Origin: Mycolicibacterium senegalense
GTDB lineage: Bacteria > Actinomycetota > Actinomycetes > Mycobacteriales > Mycobacteriaceae
Assembly: GCF_019645875.1 (NCBI RefSeq)
Contig: NZ_CP081000.1
Location: 4,958,417 to 5,022,416 of the forward strand
Direction: 5' to 3'
Length of the DNA: 64,000 nucleotides
Positions 16,076 through 23,881 of the stretch are shown here, piece after piece. The notes beneath the pieces are model-generated. The model saw nothing but the letters and a program-made list of their open reading frames with translations, was not told the DNA's origin and did not search any database. Made by a program: the position numbers and the translations under genes. Each line of letters starts with the position of its first letter. The first letter of the stretch is position 1.

Positions 16076-17126
16076 CAAGACCTACCGGATCATCCAGTGG
16101 ATGACCGGCGACGTCGGCCGGGCCGGCGTGCGGCACTTCGCCCAGAGTCCGGTGTTCGACCTCGTCGGTGTCCTGGTACACAGCGAAGACAAGGTGGGCA
16201 AGGATGCCGGTGTGATCGCGGGTATCGCACCGATCGGTGTGAGGACCACCGACGATGTCGACGCCATGGTGGCGCTCGACGCCGACTGCGTGTTCTACAC
16301 GCCGATCATCATGGACGTCGATACCGTGTGCCGGCTGCTACGGTCCGGCAAGAACGTGGTGACCACAAGCGGGTTCTTCCATCCCTCACCGGATTTCCGC
16401 GAGCCCGCCGAACAGATCCGGGCTGCCTGTGCCGACGGCGGCACCTCGTTCCACGGCGGTGGCATCCATCCCGGTTACGCCGGGGACATTCTGCCGCTCA
16501 CCCTGGCCCGAGTGATGAGCAGGATCGACACCATCCATGTGTACGAGGTCGTCGACGTCCTGAAAGACGCGCCGATGGACCACATCGACTGGATGGGATT
16601 CGGCAAGGACAAGGACAAGTTCCTCACCGAGCCAACAATTCTGGGTCTCGGCCTGCCGTTCTTCGCCCAGTCGATGCACATGATCGCAGACGGACTCGGC
16701 GTGACCATCGACGAGGTGACCGCCGCCGAGGTCGACGTCGCGACTGCCGCCGAGGACATCCCCCACGACGAGGGCGCGATCCCGAAGGGTACCGTCGCCG
16801 CGCAACGCCACGAATGGACCGCATGGGTGGGCGGACAGCCACTGATTGTCTTCCACGCGATCTATGTGACCGCCGGCCCCGACGAACTCGAGCCGGCATG
16901 GGATTGGGGCGAGACCCGGTACGAGGTCGTGATCGACGGCGATCCGCCCACCGAACTGACCCTCAAAGGGGTCCGGCAAGCCGACGGCACCATGACCCAT
17001 CCCGGCTACGACTGGACTGCCATGGGCGCCATCAACGCGATCCCCGATGTCTGCGATGCCCCGCCCGGCTGGCACAACCACCTCGACCTCGGGCTCATCC
17101 GGCCGCGCGGGCTGGTCCGCCGATGA
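16068..17126 (+). CDS. Diaminopentanoate/dihydrodipicolinate-reductase-like oxidoreductase (paralogue 3)
   Basis: 352 aa from ATG 16068, overlapping the preceding stop by 8 bp. Seen: YRIIQWMTGDVGRAGV, VIAGIAPIGVRTTDDVDAMVAL, KNVVTTSGFFH and HGGGIHPGYAGD. It diverges from the other two paralogues in the middle segment, so sub-functionalisation is likely. The ATGA overlap with the VOC gene continues the coupled translation. Same family caveats as paralogue 2. Confidence 0.8.
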   Translation: MSDKTYRIIQWMTGDVGRAGVRHFAQSPVFDLVGVLVHSEDKVGKDAGVIAGIAPIGVRTTDDVDAMVALDADCVFYTPIIMDVDTVCRLLRSGKNVVTTSGFFHPSPDFREPAEQIRAACADGGTSFHGGGIHPGYAGDILPLTLARVMSRIDTIHVYEVVDVLKDAPMDHIDWMGFGKDKDKFLTEPTILGLGLPFFAQSMHMIADGLGVTIDEVTAAEVDVATAAEDIPHDEGAIPKGTVAAQRHEWTAWVGGQPLIVFHAIYVTAGPDELEPAWDWGETRYEVVIDGDPPTELTLKGVRQADGTMTHPGYDWTAMGAINAIPDVCDAPPGWHNHLDLGLIRPRGLVRR

Positions 17127-17536
17127 CCTCGCAGCCTGCCCTGCACCACGTCGTGTTCGCGGTCGCCGCCGAGCGAACAGCCGACATGGCGAAAATGTTC
17201 ACCGACCTCGGATTCACCTTCAACGCAGCAGAACTCACCGACCTCGGCGTCCACGTGCACCTGGACTGGAACCGCGGCGTCGAGCTGATCAGCCCGCTGC
17301 CCGGCTCGACGGCCTCGGTTGCGGCCTCTGTCAACGACTTCCTCGACCGCCACGGCGACGGTGTCTACACCGTGGTGGTCCGGGTGCCGGACGCCCGGGC
17401 GGCCGAGGCCGTGACACAGCGGTACGGATCGATGACCCGGTTCCGTCAGGGATTTTCCGGTGAAGGCTCCTACCTCGACGAGATCGACTTGTCCGTCCTG
17501 GGACTACCCCTGACGTTTCTGTCCACCAATGTGTAA
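17123..17536 (+). CDS. VOC-superfamily (glyoxalase/dioxygenase-fold) protein
   Basis: 137 aa from ATG 17123. Seen: N-terminal LHHVVFAV strand with the His typical of the first metal ligand of vicinal-oxygen-chelate folds, HVHLDWNRGVELISPL, and DGVYTVVVRV, consistent with two beta-alpha-beta-beta-beta modules. Members are glyoxalases, epimerases (methylmalonyl-CoA epimerase) or extradiol dioxygenases. With acyl-CoA ligases nearby, an epimerase or isomerase on a CoA ester is possible, but no specific assignment is justified. The next P450 start lies inside its last codons. Confidence 0.65.
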   Translation: MTSQPALHHVVFAVAAERTADMAKMFTDLGFTFNAAELTDLGVHVHLDWNRGVELISPLPGSTASVAASVNDFLDRHGDGVYTVVVRVPDARAAEAVTQRYGSMTRFRQGFSGEGSYLDEIDLSVLGLPLTFLSTNV

Positions 17537-18746
17537 GCCCAGTGTTTTCGACGCGGGTCTGCCGACCCTCGACTACTCCGTCACCGACACCCCGCAGCAG
17601 ATCTACCCGCAGTTTCGGGCGGCACAAGAAACCGCACCGATCGCGCTCGGCCCGATCGGGCCCGAAGTGCTCTCCTACGAGATGGCCCGCGCCGTACTGC
17701 GCGATCCGCGGTTCGGGATCCCCCAGGGCATCCACCTGTCCGCCCACGGCATCACGTCGGGTCCGTTGTGGGACAGGGTGACCCGCAGCATCCTGAACAT
17801 GGAGGGCGAGGAACACCGCCGGTTGCGCAGCCTGGTCGCCCGCGCGTTCACACCACGTGCCACCGCCCGCATGCACGACGCGATCCACGGCGTCGTCAAC
17901 GAACTGCTCGACAGGATTCAAGACGCCGGCCGGTGCGAGTTCGTGACAGACATCGCGCGGCCGTATCCGATTCCGATCATCTGCGCCCTGTTCGGCGCAC
18001 CGCGCGAGGACTGGCAGCAGTTCTCCCGCTGGGCCGAGGACATCTTCAAAATCGTCAGCTTCGACTGCGACCTCGCCCAGGAGGAGCCGGTCGTATTGAA
18101 GGCATGGGACGAGTTCGACGATTACATCGACGACATGATCACCGACCGGCGCCGGCACCTCACCGACGATCTGCTGTCCGACCTCATCCGCATCGAAGAC
18201 GGCGGCGACCGGCTGGACGCGGCCGAACTGCGAATGCTGGCCTTCTCCATCCTGATCGCCGGAACCGACACCACCCGCAGTCAACTGGCGGCCTCGATGC
18301 AGGTGCTCTGCGACCACCCCGACCAGTGGGCTCTGCTACGTGAGCAGCCCGGCCTGGCCATGCGTACCGTCGAGGAAACCATGCGGCATTCGCCGTCGAT
18401 GTGCAGCACCGTGCGCAGCGTCGCCGATGACGCAGAGATCGGCGACTACTGTTTTCCCGCAGGGACATTCATCATCGTGAACACCTACGCGGCCAACCGC
18501 GACCAGACGGTCTACGACGACCCGGCCCGCTTCGACATCACCCGCGAGGACCCGCCGCCGATCCTGACCTTCGGTGGCGGCGTGCATTACTGCCTGGGCG
18601 CCAACCTGGCGCGGGTCGAGCTGTCCGAGGCACTAACGATCCTGACCCGGCGGCTTGCGAACCCTCGGGTCGCCGGACCCGTGCCGTGGAAGCCACTGCT
18701 GGGCCTCAGCGGCCCGACCAGCCTGCCGCTGGCGTTCGACCGCTGA
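17529..18746 (+). CDS. Cytochrome P450 (second of the operon)
   Basis: 405 aa, ATG 17529 overlapping the VOC stop by 8 bp. Seen: I-helix IAGTDTTRSQ (~243) with the standard acid-alcohol pair, ExxR in EETMRH, and haem loop FGGGVHYCLGANLAR with Cys ~355. It is only distantly similar to the first P450, so it probably acts on a different substrate or intermediate. Last gene of the operon; the convergent toxin-like gene ends 8 bp away. No adjacent ferredoxin. Confidence 0.93.
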   Translation: MCKPSVFDAGLPTLDYSVTDTPQQIYPQFRAAQETAPIALGPIGPEVLSYEMARAVLRDPRFGIPQGIHLSAHGITSGPLWDRVTRSILNMEGEEHRRLRSLVARAFTPRATARMHDAIHGVVNELLDRIQDAGRCEFVTDIARPYPIPIICALFGAPREDWQQFSRWAEDIFKIVSFDCDLAQEEPVVLKAWDEFDDYIDDMITDRRRHLTDDLLSDLIRIEDGGDRLDAAELRMLAFSILIAGTDTTRSQLAASMQVLCDHPDQWALLREQPGLAMRTVEETMRHSPSMCSTVRSVADDAEIGDYCFPAGTFIIVNTYAANRDQTVYDDPARFDITREDPPPILTFGGGVHYCLGANLARVELSEALTILTRRLANPRVAGPVPWKPLLGLSGPTSLPLAFDR

Positions 18747-18753
18747 TGCCGGA

Positions 18754-19203
18754 CTACGACGACGCGTAGAGCTCCTTGAACTTGTTCAAGGACTGCTGGA
18801 TATCGCCCTTGAGCGCGGCCGCGACCACCATGCCGATCGGCCCGAACAGGGCAGGACCACCCAGATGCACGTCGAAGGAGACCTTCGCCCCGTCCGCACC
18901 GTCGACAGTGGCGGGCGTGATCTTTCCGATCAACTTGACCTTGACCCCGCCGCGGCCATCGCCGTTGAGCGTCAACGACTGCGGTGGCTTGTAGTTCACC
19001 AGCGTCCACTTGACGCGGTTCAACATGCCCTTGACCTCGACGATCGAGTCGATGACCGTGCCCTTTTCCAGAGTTTCGGGCAGCTTCGACCGCCAGGCTC
19101 GGTGGATGCTGAGCCATTCGTCGTACCGGGACAGATCTGAGGCGTGCTCCCACGCTTTGTCCGGCGGCAACGGAACTTCGACGGAGACAGACAATTTGGC
19201 CAT
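18754..19203 (-). CDS. SRPBCC-fold protein, Rv0910-like toxin
   Basis: 149 aa. Seen: START/polyketide-cyclase (SRPBCC) pattern beginning LSVSVEVPLPPDKAWEHASDLSRYDEW and ending in a long amphipathic C-terminal helix (QQSLNKFKELYASS). Position, size and the small acidic/basic helical gene immediately upstream match Rv0910 with its antitoxin Rv0909 of M. tuberculosis, a type II toxin-antitoxin pair reported from that organism. The growth-inhibiting role is taken from that orthology, not visible here. Followed by the convergent P450. Confidence 0.72.
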   Translation of the reverse strand: MAKLSVSVEVPLPPDKAWEHASDLSRYDEWLSIHRAWRSKLPETLEKGTVIDSIVEVKGMLNRVKWTLVNYKPPQSLTLNGDGRGGVKVKLIGKITPATVDGADGAKVSFDVHLGGPALFGPIGMVVAAALKGDIQQSLNKFKELYASS

Positions 19204-19206
19204 AAG

Positions 19207-19386
19207 TTACTGCTGCGGTTCTTCCTTGTTGAGGGCGTTCTTCGCTGCTTCCTGCGCCTTGTCGACATGCTGGCTGTACTTGCCCTGCGTCTTCTCGTCG
19301 ACGATGTCGCCGGCCTTGTCGATGGCCTGCTCGACCTTGTCGGCGTTCTGCGACAGCAGGTCCTTGGCTTTGTCCAGGAATCCCAT
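19207..19386 (-). CDS. Small helical antitoxin, Rv0909-like
   Basis: 59 aa, start MGFLDKAKDLLSQNAD and end NKEEPQQ. The whole protein is predicted amphipathic helix with Lys/Asp/Glu/Gln in heptad-like spacing. The stop is 3 bp before the toxin start, the antitoxin-first order usual for type II systems. Next to ctpE, as in M. tuberculosis. Confidence 0.75.
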   Translation of the reverse strand: MGFLDKAKDLLSQNADKVEQAIDKAGDIVDEKTQGKYSQHVDKAQEAAKNALNKEEPQQ

Positions 19387-19444
19387 CAGCCCACCCTATC
19401 CTCTCGATTTTCGACTGAACGCTGGCCATTCTCCCCGCAGCCAG

Positions 19445-21937
19445 CTATCTCCACAACTGTCGCTTTTCGCCCAGCACCCTGCCCTGGGCCCACCACAGCG
19501 CCTCGATCAATACGGCTCCGACCAGGCCAATGCCCAGTGCAACACCGGTGACCTTGAGATTCGACGGATCCAACATGAACACACGCTGCGCCAGCGGCAA
19601 ACAGAAGATCAGCACATATGCCGACCCGGACGCGGCGACCAGGCAGACCCGCCACCACTCGTACGGCCGGGCCACCACCGACAGCACCCACAGTGAGGAC
19701 ACCAGCAACGTGATCAGTGCCGCGGTCGAGGCCTGCGTCTGCTCGGCGAGGCTGGACTCCCGGCCTTGATAGGCCACCAGGTACGAGACGAACGTGACCG
19801 TGCCGACCACCAGGCCCGACGGCAGCGCCGCCGTCATCACCCGCCGCACGAAGCCGGTGTGCGCTCGTTCGGTGTTGGGGGCCAGCGAGAGGATGAAGGC
19901 CGGGATACCGATGGTGAACCAGGCCGCGATGGTGACGTGGATCGGCTGGAACGGGAACAACAGCGGGTCGGTGCCGAACCACTTGGAGGACAGCCCCGCC
20001 AAGCCCACCAACACCGCCAGCAGCACCGAGTACACCGTCTTGGTGAGGAACAGGTTCGAGACCCGCTCGATGTTGCCGATCACCCTCCGGCCCTCACCGA
20101 CCACGTAGGGCAGCGTGGCGAACTTGTTGTCGAGCAACACGATCTGCGCCACCGCCCGGGAGGCCGAACTTCCCGAACCCATCGCGACGCCGATATCGGC
20201 GTCTTTGAGGGCCAGCACGTCGTTGACGCCGTCGCCGGTCATCGCCACCGTATGCCCGCGCGACTGCAGTGCGTGCACCATGGACCGCTTCTGATCGGGG
20301 CGGACCCGGCCGAAGGTGGTGTACTCGTCCAGCGCCTCGGCCAGCTGGTCCGGCTCGTGGGGCAGCCGGCGGGCATCCATCGTCTCACCGTGCAGGCCGA
20401 GCTTGCCGGCCACCGCACCGACCGAGACCGCGTTGTCCCCGGAGATCACCTTGACCGAAACATGCTGGGAGGAAAAGTATTCGATCGTGTCGGCGGCGTC
20501 AGGGCGGATCCGCTGCTCGAGGACCACCAATGCGACAGGGGTGACGGTGCCAGGTGCCTGCGGCGCGTCGACCGCCCGATCTGAGGACCCGATCAACAGG
20601 ACCCGCAGGCCCTGGGCTCCGATCTGCTCGGCCTGCTCGGCCACCGGTGAGCCGGAATCCAACAGCACATCGGGCGCGCCGATCACCCAGTTCCCGTGCT
20701 CGCCATAGGACACGCCGCTCCACTTCGTCGCCGACTTGAAGGGAGCCGTTGCGGTGGCCTTCCAGCCCGGCGGCGACGCGAACGCCTCGGCGATGGCCAG
20801 CATGCTGGCGTTCGGCCGGGCATCGTCGGCGGCGAGCTGCGCCAGCGCGGAGGCGACCTCGGTGGTGGGACTCCCGTCGCACGCCTTCAAATCGCTCACC
20901 CGCATACCGTTTTCGGTGAGCGTGCCGGTCTTGTCCGCGCACACCACGTCGACCCGGGCCAAGCCCTCGATCGCCGGGAGCTCGTTGACGAGGCACTGAC
21001 GCCGGCCCAGGCGCACCACCCCGACCGCGAATGCGATCGAGGTCATCAGCACCAGGCCTTCGGGCACCATCGGCACCAGTGCGCCCACCATGCGCAGCAC
21101 CGGCTCGTGCCACACCGCATCCGTGGTGAAGATCTGGCTCATGATGATTCCCAAGGATTCTCGCCAACCGCCCTCGTTGTTGACGATGTCTTGGTAAGTC
21201 GCTTTGAGCGAATCCAGGATGCGCGGATCGGTGGTGAACAGCTGGGTGTAGATGGTGAGCAGGCCGGCGGGCACCAGCAGGTAGGTGATGAACTGCAGGA
21301 TCTTGTTGATGCCGTTGCGCAGTTCCGATTTCACCAAGGTGAACTTGGAGGCCTCCTCGGCGAGCTTGGCCGCGTAGGCCTCGCGCCCCACCTTGGTGGC
21401 CCGGTAAGCGCCGGAGCCCGCAACCACGAAACTACCCGACATCACCGGCTCCCCAACGCCTTTGACGATGGGATCGGCCTCACCGGTCAAAAGTGACTCG
21501 TCGACCTCAAGATTGGATTCCTCGATGACCTCGCCGTCGACGACAATCTGATCACCGGGACCCAGCTCGATGATGTCGTCGAGCACCACGTCATTGGGTA
21601 GCACTGCGCGGCTTCCGGATTCGCGCCGCACGGTCGGCTTGGCCTGGCCGACGATGGCCAGCTTGTCCAAGGTCTGCTTGGCCCGGATCTCCTGGATGAT
21701 GCCGATCGCACTGTTGGCGATGATCAACAATCCGAACGCGCCGTTGATCAACGAACCGGTGGACAGCACGATCAGGAACAGCACGCCGAGGATCGCGTTG
21801 ATCCGGGTGAACACGTTGCCACGCACAATCTCCGAGATACTGCGCGCGGCACGCGTCGGGACGTCGTTGCTCCTACCTTCAGCTACCCGCTGGGCCACCT
21901 CGGCATCGGTGAGACCAGTGACAGTGATCGTCGTCAT
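19445..21937 (-). CDS. ctpE: P-type cation-transporting ATPase CtpE
   Basis: 830 aa. Seen: actuator motif LLTGEADPI (TGEA variant of TGES), phosphorylation motif DKTGTLTE, hinge TGDGVNDVLALKDADIGVAMG, and membrane segments in the usual 2+2+6 arrangement. The M4 segment reads MVPEGLVLMT, a PEGL site that distinguishes CtpE-like pumps from PEGL-less heavy-metal ATPases. Family knowledge: mycobacterial CtpE is linked to Ca2+ uptake and cell-envelope integrity. Gene order with Rv0909/Rv0910 and Rv0906 is conserved. A homologue of Rv0907, expected between ctpE and Rv0906, is absent: only 66 bp separate the two genes. Confidence 0.9.
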   Translation of the reverse strand: MTTITVTGLTDAEVAQRVAEGRSNDVPTRAARSISEIVRGNVFTRINAILGVLFLIVLSTGSLINGAFGLLIIANSAIGIIQEIRAKQTLDKLAIVGQAKPTVRRESGSRAVLPNDVVLDDIIELGPGDQIVVDGEVIEESNLEVDESLLTGEADPIVKGVGEPVMSGSFVVAGSGAYRATKVGREAYAAKLAEEASKFTLVKSELRNGINKILQFITYLLVPAGLLTIYTQLFTTDPRILDSLKATYQDIVNNEGGWRESLGIIMSQIFTTDAVWHEPVLRMVGALVPMVPEGLVLMTSIAFAVGVVRLGRRQCLVNELPAIEGLARVDVVCADKTGTLTENGMRVSDLKACDGSPTTEVASALAQLAADDARPNASMLAIAEAFASPPGWKATATAPFKSATKWSGVSYGEHGNWVIGAPDVLLDSGSPVAEQAEQIGAQGLRVLLIGSSDRAVDAPQAPGTVTPVALVVLEQRIRPDAADTIEYFSSQHVSVKVISGDNAVSVGAVAGKLGLHGETMDARRLPHEPDQLAEALDEYTTFGRVRPDQKRSMVHALQSRGHTVAMTGDGVNDVLALKDADIGVAMGSGSSASRAVAQIVLLDNKFATLPYVVGEGRRVIGNIERVSNLFLTKTVYSVLLAVLVGLAGLSSKWFGTDPLLFPFQPIHVTIAAWFTIGIPAFILSLAPNTERAHTGFVRRVMTAALPSGLVVGTVTFVSYLVAYQGRESSLAEQTQASTAALITLLVSSLWVLSVVARPYEWWRVCLVAASGSAYVLIFCLPLAQRVFMLDPSNLKVTGVALGIGLVGAVLIEALWWAQGRVLGEKRQLWR

Positions 21938-22003
21938 GCGCGCGCAGTCCTCGTCCCGTCTCCAGTCGTGGTGATCAGACGTCAGTTTGCCATTGGAGGG
22001 CTA

Positions 22004-23119
22004 CTAAAACTCCCACCACGGGTCGAGCGCGGCGGATTCGGCGTCGACCCGTTGCCCCGGCCGAGGCACTGCGATTTGAACACCGGCGGGATCGGCGGCC
22101 GAGAGCAACCTGCGTACCGGGTCGGCCCAGGGGTGCGGGGCGAGCCGGAAAGTCGCCCAGTGCACCGGCACCAGCAGCCCCGTATCGGTGACGTCCAGAT
22201 GGGCTCGCACCGCTTCCTCTGGATTCATGTGGATATCGGGCCAGCTCGGGTGATACGCCCCGACCGGCAGCAGCGTCAGATCGAAAGGCCCGTATTCCGA
22301 ACCGATTTCGGAGAAACTCTTGGTGTAGCCGGTATCTCCGCCGAAGTAGGCACGGTGCTGCGGGCCGATGACCGCCCACGATGCCCACAGTGTGGTGTTG
22401 CGCTGGAACAACCGCCCCGAGAAGTGCCGCGCCGGTGTGCAGACCAAGGTGAGCTCGCCGATCCGGTGGCTCTCGTTCCAGTCCAGTTCGACGATGCGGT
22501 CTTCGGGTATCCGCCACTTACGCAGGTGCGCCCCGATTCCGAGCGGCACGACGAACGGCGCCCGCTGGGTGCGGGCCAGGCCCAGCACGGTCTCGATGTC
22601 GAGATGGTCGTAGTGATCGTGGCTGATCACCACGGCGTCGACGGCGGGCAGAGCCTCCAGCGGCAGCGGCGGCTCGTGAAGCCGCTGCGGGCCGACCACC
22701 CGCGACGGCGAACAGCGCTCGCTCCAGACCGGGTCGGTCAGCACGCGGTAGCCGTCGATCTCGATCAACGCGGTGGAGTGCCCGTACCAGGACACCGCGC
22801 ACTCCTGGCCGGCGCCGTCGACCGGTACGGCCGGCTCGGCCAGCGGGATCGGGCCGGGTGGCCGGCTGGCCGAGCGCGGGCCGAACATCTCGGTGATCAG
22901 CATGCGCCACTCCTCCCGGCTCATGCTGATCCCGGGCGAGGCCGGCTCGATGTTGACGAACACCCCGTCGGCGTACTGCGTGGACCGCTGCGCCACCGGC
23001 CGGATCGCGTTGGGCAGCGCTCCCACCGAGGAATACGTCCCGTTCAGTGCGCGCAGCAACCACCCGCCGGCCAGCAGTGACGCCGACCTGGAACCCAACC
23101 GCAGGGCCGCGCGCAGCAC
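22004..23119 (-). CDS. Metallo-beta-lactamase-fold hydrolase, Rv0906-like (NAPE-PLD type)
   Basis: 371 aa, GTG start at 23119, 1 bp after the echA6 stop. Seen: hydrophobic N-terminus (~1-25, possible anchor), metal-binding SHDHYDHLD (~170), TPARHFSGR, GGDTGY and VHWATF, giving the full set of zinc ligands of the family. Long-form MBL proteins of this kind resemble N-acyl-phosphatidylethanolamine phospholipase D and L-ascorbate-6-phosphate lactonase. A lipid phosphodiesterase role is possible but not shown. Operon with echA6. Confidence 0.82.
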   Translation of the reverse strand: MLRAALRLGSRSASLLAGGWLLRALNGTYSSVGALPNAIRPVAQRSTQYADGVFVNIEPASPGISMSREEWRMLITEMFGPRSASRPPGPIPLAEPAVPVDGAGQECAVSWYGHSTALIEIDGYRVLTDPVWSERCSPSRVVGPQRLHEPPLPLEALPAVDAVVISHDHYDHLDIETVLGLARTQRAPFVVPLGIGAHLRKWRIPEDRIVELDWNESHRIGELTLVCTPARHFSGRLFQRNTTLWASWAVIGPQHRAYFGGDTGYTKSFSEIGSEYGPFDLTLLPVGAYHPSWPDIHMNPEEAVRAHLDVTDTGLLVPVHWATFRLAPHPWADPVRRLLSAADPAGVQIAVPRPGQRVDAESAALDPWWEF

Positions 23120-23120
23120 G

Positions 23121-23855
23121 TCAGGCCCCGGTGAAGTTCGGCGGGCGCTTCTCGATGCGGGCCACCTGTGCCTCGATGACGTCCTTGGAAGCCCACGCCT
23201 TGTCGAACAGCTCCTTGTGGGCCGGCCAGGATTCCTCGTAGGCGCCGTCGTCGTTGAGTACGCGTTTGGCGTGCTGCAGCGCCAGCGGCGCGAACCCGGC
23301 CAGCTCGGCCGCCCACTTCTGGGCGTCGGCCAGGGTGCCGATGCGGTTGGCCATGCCGGTCTGGAGTGCGGTCTCGGCCGTCAGCTTCTCCGCGCCGAGC
23401 AGCATGCCCCGCGCCCGGCCGTAGCCGACCAGGGAGGTCAGCCTGCGGATGCTCCAGTTGTCCAAGGCCAGCCCGTACTTGGCGACCGGGAACTGGAAGT
23501 AGGCCTCGGGAGCGACGACCCGCAGGTCGCAGATCATGGACAGGATGACGCCGGCCCCGATCGCCGGGCCGTTGATCGCGCCGATCACCGGAACCGGGGC
23601 GGCATCGATCGCCAGGTTCAGCGCCAGGGCCTTGTCCGGAAGTTTCTCCGCCATGCCCGCGGCGTCGGTGAGGTCGGCTCCCGAACTGAACACCCGGCCG
23701 GCACCGGTCAGCACGATGGCCCGGATGTCCTGCTCGGCGGCATGCTCCACGGCCTCCCGAAGGGCGTCGACAAGCTCGCAGTTCAGCGCGTTGCGCCGCT
23801 CCTCGCGTTGCAGTTCCAGGGTCAGGACATTGCCGTCTCTGGTCACACCAATCAT
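23121..23855 (-). CDS. echA6: Enoyl-CoA-hydratase-fold protein EchA6
   Basis: 244 aa. Seen: crotonase fold with RRNALNCELVDAL, oxyanion-hole strand GRVFSSGADL and INGPAIGAGV. Seen at the usual catalytic position: LALDNWSIRRL, with the second hydratase Glu not evident. In M. tuberculosis EchA6 lacks hydratase activity and delivers acyl-CoA to FAS-II for mycolic acid synthesis; orthology is supported by order (MBL-echA6 divergent from accD3). It starts 26 bp from accD3 on the opposite strand, sharing the palindromic control region. Confidence 0.88.
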   Translation of the reverse strand: MIGVTRDGNVLTLELQREERRNALNCELVDALREAVEHAAEQDIRAIVLTGAGRVFSSGADLTDAAGMAEKLPDKALALNLAIDAAPVPVIGAINGPAIGAGVILSMICDLRVVAPEAYFQFPVAKYGLALDNWSIRRLTSLVGYGRARGMLLGAEKLTAETALQTGMANRIGTLADAQKWAAELAGFAPLALQHAKRVLNDDGAYEESWPAHKELFDKAWASKDVIEAQVARIEKRPPNFTGA

Positions 23856-23858
23856 GTG

Positions 23859-23878
23859 GTCAGCCTATATAGGCTGAC
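23859..23878. promoter_or_regulatory. Perfect 20-bp palindrome filling the echA6-accD3 gap; probable shared bidirectional -10
   Basis: Each arm is GTCAGCCTAT and its complement follows without a spacer. The central TATATA (23866-23871) is exactly 10 bp from the accD3 GTG (23882) and 10 bp from the echA6 ATG (23855). It can therefore serve as the -10 element for both strands, with near-leaderless transcripts in both directions. It may also bind a dimeric repressor. Confidence 0.6.
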
Positions 23879-23881
23879 GCC

